Both the position numbers and the translations under genes were made by a program. A DNA stretch of 64,000 bases from Pseudomonas sp. BGI-2 (lineage in GTDB: Bacteria; Pseudomonadota; Gammaproteobacteria; Pseudomonadales; Pseudomonadaceae). Shown here piece by piece: positions 54,843 to 62,802 of this stretch. Numbering within the stretch: position 1 is the stretch's first letter; each line of letters starts with the position of its first letter. The notes beneath the pieces are model-generated. The model was not told the DNA's origin. It did not search any database and saw only the letters and a program-made list of their open reading frames with translations. The stretch covers positions 1 to 64,000 of the forward strand of contig NZ_SISB01000004.1 in assembly GCF_004310295.1 (NCBI RefSeq). The letters are read 5' to 3'.

Positions 54843-57098
54843 ATGGCCGACTATTACACCCTGCTTACCAATGCGGGGATCGCCTACGAAACTGCCTGCA
54901 AGGCGGCGGGCTTGCCGATCAAGTTGTCTCAACTTTCCGTTGGTGACGGCGGTGGCGCGGTTTACAACCCGGCGGCAACCGACACCGCGCTCAAGCGCGA
55001 AGTCTGGCGCGGGCCGCTCAATGCGCTGTTCCAGGATGAGAAAAATCCGAGCTGGTTGCTGGCTGAAGTGACCATCCCGCCGGATGTTGGCGGCTGGTAT
55101 GTGCGTGAGGCCGGGATCTGGACCGATACCGGGATTCTGTACGCCATCGTGAAGTACCCGGAATCGTTTAAACCGGTATTGGCGACGTCGGGGTCGGGCA
55201 AAGAGTTTTATATCCGCTCGATTTTCGAGACGAGCAATGCCTCACTTGTGACACTGGTGATCGATGACACAGTGGTCAAGGCAACGCGGGCCTGGGTGAT
55301 GGGTTATCTCGCGGACGAGTTGGGCAAGCTCGATGGCAAGCAATCGGTTCGCGCGGCGACTACGGAAAACATCGTGTTGAGTGGCGCGCAGCAGATCGAC
55401 GGCGTCGCGGTGCTGTCTGGACAACGCGTGCTGGTGGTGGCGCAAACGGCGGCGAAGGACAACGGCATTTATGTTGCGGCCAATGGCGCTTGGCTGCGTG
55501 CGACTGACGCCAACGCCAGCATCAAAGTGACGCCAAACCTGACTGTAATGGTCGAAGAGGGTGCGGCGAACGGTGACTCTCTTTGGCACTTGGTCACGAA
55601 TGGTCCGATTACGTTGGGCACTACTACGCTGAGCTTTGAAATGCTGGCCGGTAGAACGGGTATTCAGGCTGGGACTTACAAGAGCCTGACGGTCGATAAA
55701 TACGGACGCGCCACTGCGGGCACGAACCCGGAAACCCTGGCGGGGTTTGGCATCAAGGATACTTACACGAAGCCCGAAATCGAGGCGATGATCGCGCAGG
55801 CTTCGGCTCTACCAGTCGGGGCTATGGTCACGTTTCCAACGGAAAGCGTTCCGCCAGGTTTTCTCGAAGTAGATAACAGTCTGTTTAAAGACACGCTGTA
55901 TCCTGATTTGGCTGCCTGTCTCAACCGCAAGTACAACTTGCCAGGTGACGCAGCGGGCTACACCCGGTTGCCTGAGTCGCGTGGCGAATTTGTTCGTGGC
56001 TGGGACCATGGTCGTGGTGTTGACCCGGGCCGGATGATCGGCAGTTGGCAGAAAGGCAGTATCGCAGCGATAGACACCAACCTGCCGGCCACCCAAACGA
56101 TCGCTTCCAATATCGCGGATTACGCTGCATCAAGGATAAAGACAGGGTACGACAGCGGCGATACGGGGCTTTACTCGGGCGTAACGTTGATGGGTGTGAA
56201 CCCGCAGGCAAACTACCCGCTTCCCGGTGGCCCCGAGGTCACCTATGGCATCACGCGACCAAACAACGTGGCGTTCATGTTGTGCATCAAAGCCTGGAAC
56301 GCACCGATCAATCAGGGAAATGTCGATATCGCGGCACTTGCCACGGAAGTGCAGACAATGGCCGTCAATCGTGGTGTCGTTGGCGATGTACGCAATGGCC
56401 GGATGGTGCTGACCGCTGAGTCGGCAACGGCCACTTACACGGCTGACGAATTGGTGGTCAAGGATGCTTTTGGTGGTCGCCAGTGGGTCCTGCCTAACCT
56501 GGCGCTGAACATTAATCTGGCGACGGTTGGCGCTGGAGGCATGGACAGTGGCACTGCCCCGTCCAGCGGTTACGTGGCGATTTACGCCATCTACAATCCG
56601 GTCTCCAGGCAAGCAGTCGCGTACGCAGTGAATGCAACGTCGGCCGTTGTCGCTGACGTGTGCAAGAAGCCGATGCCGGCAGGGTATACCGCCTCCGCAC
56701 TTGTCGCAGTGGTCGCAACCAATGCCTCGGGTCAAATGCTTCCGGTCATCGTAAACGGGCGTCGCCACTACATCAGATTGCTTCAGATGTTTACGAGTAT
56801 GGTGAACATCGCAAATGCACCTTGGGCGATTACCAACGTCGTTCCACCCAATGCCAAGTCCTATTCCGGCGAGCTCGGATTGTTCAGCGTCAATGGGGGA
56901 GCCATGACCATCAACCTGGCTACCGGCGCCTATGGCATCGGGCAGAGTAACTTCACGAACTCGATCGTTGCGGGTCAGTTAACGCTGTTGAATTTCTACG
57001 ATGTCGCGATTGAGACGCCGCAACTTACGCACATCACCACCAGCAGTAATGCAGGTGGACCAACGTTTTACGCTCACTGCAATGGGTATTCGATATGA
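54843..57098 (+). CDS. Tail fibre protein (receptor-binding)
   Basis: This 751-residue fibre defines the killing range. The N-terminal 150 residues (MADYYTLLTNAGIAYETACK) are the conserved baseplate-binding DUF3751-type domain. A middle shaft follows. A phage tail-collar domain lies around 322-386 (PVGAMVTFPTESVPPGFLEV, then RGEFVRGWDHGRGVD). The long C-terminal region should bind the target's surface sugar. The small ORF that overlaps its stop may encode an assembly helper. The C-terminus is probably the fastest-evolving part of the cluster. Confidence 0.88.
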   Translation: MADYYTLLTNAGIAYETACKAAGLPIKLSQLSVGDGGGAVYNPAATDTALKREVWRGPLNALFQDEKNPSWLLAEVTIPPDVGGWYVREAGIWTDTGILYAIVKYPESFKPVLATSGSGKEFYIRSIFETSNASLVTLVIDDTVVKATRAWVMGYLADELGKLDGKQSVRAATTENIVLSGAQQIDGVAVLSGQRVLVVAQTAAKDNGIYVAANGAWLRATDANASIKVTPNLTVMVEEGAANGDSLWHLVTNGPITLGTTTLSFEMLAGRTGIQAGTYKSLTVDKYGRATAGTNPETLAGFGIKDTYTKPEIEAMIAQASALPVGAMVTFPTESVPPGFLEVDNSLFKDTLYPDLAACLNRKYNLPGDAAGYTRLPESRGEFVRGWDHGRGVDPGRMIGSWQKGSIAAIDTNLPATQTIASNIADYAASRIKTGYDSGDTGLYSGVTLMGVNPQANYPLPGGPEVTYGITRPNNVAFMLCIKAWNAPINQGNVDIAALATEVQTMAVNRGVVGDVRNGRMVLTAESATATYTADELVVKDAFGGRQWVLPNLALNINLATVGAGGMDSGTAPSSGYVAIYAIYNPVSRQAVAYAVNATSAVVADVCKKPMPAGYTASALVAVVATNASGQMLPVIVNGRRHYIRLLQMFTSMVNIANAPWAITNVVPPNAKSYSGELGLFSVNGGAMTINLATGAYGIGQSNFTNSIVAGQLTLLNFYDVAIETPQLTHITTSSNAGGPTFYAHCNGYSI

Positions 57099-57316
57099 GC
57101 AAGTTCGTACAGATCAGAGGGGATCAGGTTGTCACGATTTCCCCGTGCCGCCAGGACCCGGCGTATTGGCCAGATATCGTCGAGGTTGAAGACGATGATC
57201 CGCGATACGTGGCGTTGTTGACGATGACCCAGTCAATCCTGACAGGGCTGTCGACCAGTGAGCCCAGAGAAATATCAATAGAAGCACGCGATCAAAGCGC
57301 TGCTTCGCAACCCTGA
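57095..57316 (+). CDS. Small tail-fibre-linked protein, possible assembly chaperone
   Basis: The 73-residue protein starts MSKFVQIRGDQVVTISPCRQ inside the last codon of the fibre gene (ATGA overlap). It is acidic in the middle (DIVEVEDDDPRY) and has no membrane segment. The position directly after the fibre gene is that of fibre-assembly chaperones, but it is much shorter than the usual gp38/gpG types. The function is not proven. Confidence 0.62.
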   Translation: MSKFVQIRGDQVVTISPCRQDPAYWPDIVEVEDDDPRYVALLTMTQSILTGLSTSEPREISIEARDQSAASQP

Positions 57317-57341
57317 ACGCCCCGCACCGACGGGGCGTTTT
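57316..57341 (+). terminator. First intrinsic terminator between fibre and sheath genes
   Basis: AACGCCCCG, loop CACCGA, CGGGGCGTTTT lies directly at the stop of the small fibre-linked gene. Confidence 0.8.
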
Positions 57342-57365
57342 CTTATCCACAAATCAACACCCGAC

Positions 57366-57390
57366 AGCCCCTTCCTCAAGGGGCTTTTTT
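57366..57390 (+). terminator. Second intrinsic terminator between fibre and sheath genes
   Basis: AGCCCCTT, loop CCTC, AAGGGGCT and six T form another strong hairpin only 25 bases after the first. The 18 bases from it to the next ATG leave no space for a promoter, so sheath transcription must read through or begin upstream. Confidence 0.82.
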
Positions 57391-57408
57391 ATACCTGGAG
57401 AAACCCAA

Positions 57409-57594
57409 ATGGCAGAACGCCAAACCTACACCGTCCTCGTCCCGTTCCCCGTCGGGCGCGGTCACTGGTCCGCCTCCGGCCAAGAGTTGGACCTGCTCGA
57501 CGTCGAGGCCAATGCACTGCTCAGCGCCGGTCGCCTGGAGCTGAAATCCACATCCACCAAGGCCGTGAAGGCCGCTGCCAAGAAGGCTGAATAA
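57409..57594 (+). CDS. DUF2635 family small phage protein
   Basis: The 61-residue protein MAERQTYTVLVPFPVGRGHW... belongs to the short DUF2635 family found before tail sheath genes in Mu-like phages and contractile tailocins. It has a lysine-rich C-terminus (STKAVKAAAKKAE). GGAG precedes the start. It ends 2 bases before the sheath gene. The role is unknown. Confidence 0.75.
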   Translation: MAERQTYTVLVPFPVGRGHWSASGQELDLLDVEANALLSAGRLELKSTSTKAVKAAAKKAE

Positions 57595-57596
57595 CC

Positions 57597-58763
57597 ATGG
57601 CTGAGGTTCTGAACTTCGAGCACAACGGCATTACCGTCAATGCCACTGAATCCCCCGAGGCCATGGGCGGCCTGGGTGACAACGTCATCGGTCTGATCGG
57701 CACCGCGCCGAAGGCCGATCCGCTGATTCCGCGCAATGCCCCGTTCCGCATCAACAGCTTCACCACTCAGGCGCTGCTCGATCCGACCGGCACTGAGTCG
57801 GGCACGCTGTTTCACGCAGTGTTCCAGATCTTGAAAGTGGTCAAGGTACCGGTCTACGTGGTCATCGTCGAAGAGGGCGCGACCCCGGCGGACACGGTGA
57901 ATAACGTGATCGGCGGCGTCGAGCCTCTGACCGGTCGCAAACTGGGCCTGGCCGCGTTGAGCGGTGTGCCCGAAGACCTGACCATCATCGGTGCACCAGG
58001 CTTCACCAGCACCAAAGCCGTGGCCAGTGAATTCGCTTCGTTCGGCAAGCGCATCAAGGCGCGGGTGGTACTCGACGGCAAGGACGCCGCGGTGGCCGAT
58101 CAAGTGACCTACAGCCAGGAATTGGGCGGTGCGGACCTCGGTTTTGACCGTTGCCTGCTGGTACACAACATGCCGTCGGTGTACTCCAAGGCAGCGAAGA
58201 AAAATGTGTTCCTGTCGCCATCGAGCCTGGCCATCGCCGCCCTGGCCAAGGTCAAGCAGTGGGAGAGCCCGGGCAATCAGGTGACCTACGCCGAAGACGT
58301 GTCGCGGGTCGTGGAATACAACATCCTCGACAAATCCACCGAAGGCGATCTGCTCAACCGCTACGGCATCAGCTACTACGCCCGGACCATCCTCGGCGGC
58401 TTCTCGCTGTTGGGTAACCGCTCCATCACCGGCAAGTTCATCAGCTACGTCGGCCTCGAAGATGCGATCAGCCGCAAGCTGGTCAAGGCTGGCCAGAAAG
58501 CCATGGCGAAAAACCTGACCAAGTCGTTCATGGATCAGGAGGTCAAGCGCATCAACGACTGGCTGCAAACCCTGGTTGCCGACGAAACCATTCCCGGTGG
58601 CAGCGTGTACCTGCACCCGGAATTGAACAGCGTCGAAAAGTACAAGAACGGCACCTGGTTCATCGTCATCGACTACGGCCGCTACGCGCCGAACGAACAC
58701 ATGGTTTATCAACTCAACGCCCGCGATGAAATCATCGAGCAGTTCCTGGAGGACGTTCTCTAA
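57597..58763 (+). CDS. Contractile tail sheath protein
   Basis: This 388-residue protein is of the P2 FI-type sheath family, the outer tube that contracts and drives the inner tube through the target envelope. The N-terminus has the conserved GLGDNVIGLIGTAPKADPLI region and the C-terminal domain ends in LNARDEIIEQFLEDVL. The length matches R-pyocin sheath proteins. It overlaps the tube gene by one base. Confidence 0.93.
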   Translation: MAEVLNFEHNGITVNATESPEAMGGLGDNVIGLIGTAPKADPLIPRNAPFRINSFTTQALLDPTGTESGTLFHAVFQILKVVKVPVYVVIVEEGATPADTVNNVIGGVEPLTGRKLGLAALSGVPEDLTIIGAPGFTSTKAVASEFASFGKRIKARVVLDGKDAAVADQVTYSQELGGADLGFDRCLLVHNMPSVYSKAAKKNVFLSPSSLAIAALAKVKQWESPGNQVTYAEDVSRVVEYNILDKSTEGDLLNRYGISYYARTILGGFSLLGNRSITGKFISYVGLEDAISRKLVKAGQKAMAKNLTKSFMDQEVKRINDWLQTLVADETIPGGSVYLHPELNSVEKYKNGTWFIVIDYGRYAPNEHMVYQLNARDEIIEQFLEDVL

Positions 58764-59269
58764 TGTTTACCAACCGTGTAAGACAGGCCATCGCGGCCAC
58801 CCTGCAAGGCCTGCCGTTGTCAGCGACCGTGGAAAGTTTTACTCCGCCGAAGATTGAGTTCGGAATGGAAACCATGACGGGCGGGCGCTTTATCGGCGAG
58901 GAAATGATCAAGAACGGCACCGTGCTGACGGCTAATCTGGTCCTGCAAGGCATGGGGCCGGAGGTGATGCTGGCCTTGGGTGTGAAACTGGGGGACGACA
59001 TTCTTCTGAACGTGCGCGAGGCCGGTCAGGATCAGGATGGCAACACTTGGTTTACCTACCACACCGTCGGCGGCAAGCTGAAATCCCTGGTCGAAACAGC
59101 GATCAAAATGGGTGACAAACCCACCACCACGCTCGAACTTTCGTGCCGCACCTACAACCGTCTCGAAAACGGTATTCCGGTGATCGACATCGACGTGCGC
59201 ACGCAAAAGTTCGTGCTCAACGGCGTGGACATTCTCGGTGATGCCCGTCGCGCGGTGCTGATCCCGTAA
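58763..59269 (+). CDS. Tail tube protein
   Basis: The 168-residue protein is the FII-type tube, which stacks in hexamers to form the inner tail tube. Its position directly after the sheath gene, its length and the KTYEEIK-like segment (here CRTYNRLENGIPVIDIDVRT) fit. A REP doublet and then the tail-assembly chaperone gene follow. Confidence 0.93.
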   Translation: MFTNRVRQAIAATLQGLPLSATVESFTPPKIEFGMETMTGGRFIGEEMIKNGTVLTANLVLQGMGPEVMLALGVKLGDDILLNVREAGQDQDGNTWFTYHTVGGKLKSLVETAIKMGDKPTTTLELSCRTYNRLENGIPVIDIDVRTQKFVLNGVDILGDARRAVLIP

Positions 59270-59303
59270 CCCCTCGCACGACCCCAACTCAGTTAAGCGC
59301 AGT

Positions 59304-59398
59304 CCCTGTGGGAGCGAGCCTGCTCGCGATAGCGGTGTGCCTGACACATTTGATGTCGGATGTACCGCCGCAATCGCGAGCAGGCTCACTCCCACAGG
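59304..59398. repeat. REP doublet inside the tailocin cluster
   Basis: CCCTGTGGGAGCGAGCCTGC...TCGCGAT and its complement CAGGCTCACTCCCACAGG flank about 42 bases between the tube and chaperone genes. It is the same chromosomal REP type seen elsewhere in this window. Confidence 0.85.
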
Positions 59399-59422
59399 TT
59401 GCACACCCAAGGAATTCATTTC

Positions 59423-60007
59423 ATGTCCTGGACGCCTCCCGTTCACGTCTTGCTGTCGCCGATCACCGCCGACGATCAATCGACGCTCGAGCAGATTCAG
59501 CTCAAACCGTTGTTTTACGCTGCACAGAAGGAAGCACTGGCCCGCGCGGGCGATGACGAAGATGATCAGTTCTTTGAGCTGGCGAAATTGGCCACCGGTC
59601 TGTCGGTCAAGGAACTCGACCAGCTCAAACGCCCGGACTACGTGAGCATCGCGCAGTACGTGCATGAGATGTCTACTCGCCCGGCGTCGTATTTTCTACA
59701 GCAGGACACCGAAGCGGACGCAGCATCGGACGATCCCGATCAAGTGCAACTGCTGCAACCGCTTAACGCAGCAGGTCGCAGCCTGACCTCGCTCACCCTG
59801 GAAATGCCGGTACTGCGAGCGACCAAGGCGATGAAAAAACTCAAGACGCCCAAAGAGCGCGCCGAGTTCATCACCGCTCATTGCACCGGCCTGATGATTC
59901 CTGATCTGGATCTGTTGACCGTGCCCGACTGGACACAGCTTCAGGTACGCATCGACGATTTTTTAAACAAACCGGCGGACTTCTTTCGGAGCGCGACATC
60001 GAAGTAA
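59423..60007 (+). CDS. Tail assembly chaperone, zero-frame form (E/gp41-like)
   Basis: The 194-residue protein occupies the chaperone slot between tube and tape measure. It appears to be a tandem duplication. Residues 15-91 (with KLATGLSVKELDQLKRPDY ending RPASYF) align with 115-188 (with CTGLMIPDLDLLTVPDW ending KPADFF). Both halves have the helical pattern of the Mu gp41-type chaperone. I chose the ATG at 59423; a longer frame runs into the REP. A slippery heptamer near its end permits a -1 shift that replaces the last 12 residues with a 53-residue extension. Confidence 0.78.
   Translation: MSWTPPVHVLLSPITADDQSTLEQIQLKPLFYAAQKEALARAGDDEDDQFFELAKLATGLSVKELDQLKRPDYVSIAQYVHEMSTRPASYFLQQDTEADAASDDPDQVQLLQPLNAAGRSLTSLTLEMPVLRATKAMKKLKTPKERAEFITAHCTGLMIPDLDLLTVPDWTQLQVRIDDFLNKPADFFRSATSK
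59962..59968 (+). other. -1 ribosomal frameshift site (T TTA AAC)
   Basis: In the chaperone reading frame the codons are TTT TTA AAC, giving the canonical X XXY YYZ heptamer T TTA AAC. tRNAs can re-pair on TTT AAA. The -1 frame then stays open for 53 codons. I could not identify a stimulatory stem or pseudoknot downstream by eye. Confidence 0.75.
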
Positions 60008-60129
60008 TCCTCGATGTTGTGCCGCTCATTTACTCGGTAAGTGAGGCGGAAATTCTGGAATGGGACGCCGGCAAGGCATTGCGCCGCTACGACATCGCGA
60101 TCACTCGCCTTGGCGTGAAACAGGAGTAG
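59968..60129 (+). CDS. Frameshift extension of the tail assembly chaperone (E+E'-type)
   Basis: After a -1 slip the ribosome would read QTGGLLSERDIEVILDVVPL and continue to RLGVKQE, 53 residues ending at TAG 60127-60129. Joined to the first 182 residues it gives a 235-residue fusion. The extension is charged and helical-looking (SVSEAEILEWDAGKALRRYD). It ends 6 bases before the tape-measure start. No ribosome site precedes any internal start in this frame, so a fusion is favoured over a separate gene. The P2 E+E' and lambda G/GT proteins are built the same way. Confidence 0.72.
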   Translation, partial: QTGGLLSERDIEVILDVVPLIYSVSEAEILEWDAGKALRRYDIAITRLGVKQE

Positions 60130-60135
60130 AGCGGG

Positions 60136-62205
60136 ATGGCGGACGATAGATATTCGCTCAAATACGCAGCCATCGATAACGGTGGGTTGGCGTTTGCACA
60201 TACCAGCCTGACTACCGCATCCACAAGCGTTATGTCAGCACAAGGTACTGGCCCCTACGCCAGGGATCAAATGCCTGGCCTCGGTCTGGCGTTGGAAAAC
60301 GTCGGGATCAAGCTCGGGCTACTGACAACGGCTGTTGAGTCGTTGACCTTGAAGCTTTCGTCGCAACGATTGTTACCACAGGCGACGGGAGCCGGTGAAA
60401 AGTGTGAGTCGGCCTGCGAGCAGAAGAGTGCGGGCAAGTCGGGTAGCCTTATCGACCCGCCCGACCTGCTTAAACCCGCGATAGCGATGGATTCGGCCAG
60501 GGCCGATCTGAAGCAGGCAGGCCAATTTACCCCGCGTCAGAGCGAAGAGATGGCGCAGGCAACCCAGCACATCGCTAGCGCTCCGCTGGTGGCGGCCGGA
60601 GGGACCAACGCGGTTGATTTGGTGCGGATTGAAAGCCTGGCCGCCAAGGCGGGAATCGCAGGTGATCTGCCCAATGCTTCGGACAGACAGTTTGAGCTGC
60701 TGCGCTTTGCAAGTGACGCTGGCGTCGCCGCGTCGGCGTTCAAAATGCCGGCCATGGATGTCGCAGAGATGATGGTCGATTGGCGCACCTCCATGAAGCT
60801 CAACGGTGCTCAAACCTTTGACCTGGCGGATGCAGTCAACCAGTTGGGCAAGATACCCCGTGGTGCGAAAGCAACTGACATCGGCGCCGTCTTGCAGCGT
60901 GATGGTAGTGCTGCTACAGCAGCAGGCCTGGCACCCGCGCAAGCCGCCGCATTAACGACGGCATTATTGAACACCGGTACGCAAAAGGCTGATGCCGGCG
61001 TAGCGCTGAAAGACATCGCCGCTGCCATGGGCAAGGGGGATCAGGCCTCCAAAACCGAGCAGGCGGCCTGGAAGCAGCTGGGGCTGGAGCCGAAAGCGGT
61101 GGCGAACGGCTTGCGTGATATTGACGCGGCACCTGGCACGGTAATGTCGGTGCTTGCGGCCTTGAACGCGCAACCTGCCGAGAAACGCCCGACGCTGGCC
61201 TCCACGTTATTTGGCAATAGCGATCTGGCGGCGCTGCGCATGGCGCAAAATCTTGGCGATGTGAATCAAGCCTTCTGGCAGGTGAAAGACAAAGCCCAGT
61301 ACGCCACGTCGGAACTGGGTGACAAGGGCTCAGTAAGGCAAGACGCACTCGCGCTGTCGAAAACCCGGCAAGGCCAGTTGAACGTTTTGAGCGCACGCAC
61401 TGATCATCTGTCGGTGGCCACGGGCGATGCGCTGGCACCTGCGACGGATAGCTCGATCCACTCGCTTGGTTCCCTGGTTGATAGCTTGAGTGAATTTGCT
61501 GAAACCTCGCCTAAAGCCACCGCTGCAATTGTGCTGGTTGCAGCAGCGATCAAACCGCTGGTGGGGGCGTTGTTCACAGCCGTGAAGGATGAGATGACCA
61601 GTCAGGCGGCCAAGCGAGTATTGGGCGGCGAGGCTCCCCGGCTCACCGGAAATTCTCTGAAAGGCATGAGTGCTTCATTGGGCGTATTCAAGCGTTTTTT
61701 ACCTGGAGCATTTGCGTTAAAGGCCGTCCCCGATGTGATTGAAGGCACGATGAGCGGCGACCTCAAGATGCTCGGCGCTGGCCTGGGAGCCGCTGGCGGC
61801 GGTTGGGCGGGGGCTTCGGCGGGTGCTTCCATGGGCGCCGCTGTGGGTACCTTACTCGGTCCCCTTGGCACGGCCATTGGCGGAGCGATAGGTGCGGTCG
61901 GCGGCGGATTGGCAGGGAGCTGGATAGGTGGGGAGTCGGGTAGCTGGCTGGGTGAAAAACTCGCCGCACCTGCCGACCAACTCGCCGCTCCGGATCAGGT
62001 CAGCAAAGACCTGACCAGCGCCCGGACCAGCAATCAGCAGAACTCGATGACGGCGAACATCTACATCAATGGCCAGGATCAGGCCAGCGCCACTCAGTTG
62101 GCGAACCTGGTGATACAGCAGATTACCGGCCAATTCGGACTTATGACCCTGCCCAACTCACTCGCCATGCGAAGTGACGCGGCCCTGACCGACGGAGGTA
62201 CCTGA
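60136..62205 (+). CDS. Tail tape measure protein
   Basis: This 689-residue protein sets the tail length. It is mostly alpha-helical with Ala-, Gln- and Lys-rich segments. A hydrophobic Gly/Ala-rich stretch lies in the C-terminal third (GAAGGGWAGASAGASMGAAV and onward, about 552-610), like the membrane-interacting zone of other tape measures. The length matches R-type pyocin tape measures. It overlaps gpU by one base. Confidence 0.88.
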   Translation: MADDRYSLKYAAIDNGGLAFAHTSLTTASTSVMSAQGTGPYARDQMPGLGLALENVGIKLGLLTTAVESLTLKLSSQRLLPQATGAGEKCESACEQKSAGKSGSLIDPPDLLKPAIAMDSARADLKQAGQFTPRQSEEMAQATQHIASAPLVAAGGTNAVDLVRIESLAAKAGIAGDLPNASDRQFELLRFASDAGVAASAFKMPAMDVAEMMVDWRTSMKLNGAQTFDLADAVNQLGKIPRGAKATDIGAVLQRDGSAATAAGLAPAQAAALTTALLNTGTQKADAGVALKDIAAAMGKGDQASKTEQAAWKQLGLEPKAVANGLRDIDAAPGTVMSVLAALNAQPAEKRPTLASTLFGNSDLAALRMAQNLGDVNQAFWQVKDKAQYATSELGDKGSVRQDALALSKTRQGQLNVLSARTDHLSVATGDALAPATDSSIHSLGSLVDSLSEFAETSPKATAAIVLVAAAIKPLVGALFTAVKDEMTSQAAKRVLGGEAPRLTGNSLKGMSASLGVFKRFLPGAFALKAVPDVIEGTMSGDLKMLGAGLGAAGGGWAGASAGASMGAAVGTLLGPLGTAIGGAIGAVGGGLAGSWIGGESGSWLGEKLAAPADQLAAPDQVSKDLTSARTSNQQNSMTANIYINGQDQASATQLANLVIQQITGQFGLMTLPNSLAMRSDAALTDGGT

Positions 62206-62588
62206 TGCGTCAGCAAATGGTGTTGGGCAATTTCATTTTCGGCCTGTCCAGAAACTTCGCTTACAACAGCTTGCTGCGCGGGGCGGATGGAGGTTGGAAG
62301 AGCATCGACATTGTCACCGGTAAACCCATATCCAGTCAGACCGGCCAAGGCCTGCAAACGCTGAAAATATCGGGCAAATCGATGTACGCGACGGCGATGG
62401 ACCGGCTTGATGAGTTGCGTGCATTGCAGGCGCTGCGCGTCCCTGTGCCGTTGGTTGACGGCATCAGCCGCAATTGGGGCCTATGGCAGATCATCACGGT
62501 GTCGGAAACCCAATCGAGCGTGATTGATGACGGCACTGCGATGGTGGTCGAGTGGGCAATCGATTTACTGGAGTTCGCCAATGCGTAG
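62205..62588 (+). CDS. Tail protein U
   Basis: The 127-residue protein is of the P2 gpU family, found after the tape measure and needed for tail completion. GRADGGWK-like (here RGADGGWKSID) and the C-terminal IDDGTAMVVEWAIDLLEF are consistent with the family. The start is coupled to the tape-measure stop, and its own stop overlaps gpX. Confidence 0.85.
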   Translation: MRQQMVLGNFIFGLSRNFAYNSLLRGADGGWKSIDIVTGKPISSQTGQGLQTLKISGKSMYATAMDRLDELRALQALRVPVPLVDGISRNWGLWQIITVSETQSSVIDDGTAMVVEWAIDLLEFANA

Positions 62589-62793
62589 TGTTCGAAGTAT
62601 TGCCGGTGATTCGGTGAATCTGCTGCTGTATCGGGCGCTTGAGCGTTGTGACGATGCCGCCGAGGAGGCGCTTTGGCGTCTCAATCCGGGACTCGCCGAA
62701 TTTGCCCCGGTATTGCCGGCGGGTGTGCGGGTGCTGCTGCCTGAACTCGATTCAAAACCGATTGCACCCCAGCCGGCTTCGGCCTGGGATTAA
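62581..62793 (+). CDS. Tail protein X (LysM-like)
   Basis: This 70-residue protein is of the P2 gpX family. It starts MRSVRSIAGDSVNLLLYRAL and contains the LysM-like core LNPGLAEFAPVLPAGVRVLL. The ATG overlaps the gpU stop by 8 bases; the longer frame lies within gpU. It probably sits at the tail hub or tube tip region. Confidence 0.85.
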   Translation: MRSVRSIAGDSVNLLLYRALERCDDAAEEALWRLNPGLAEFAPVLPAGVRVLLPELDSKPIAPQPASAWD

Positions 62794-62802
62794 GGAGGCT
62801 AC

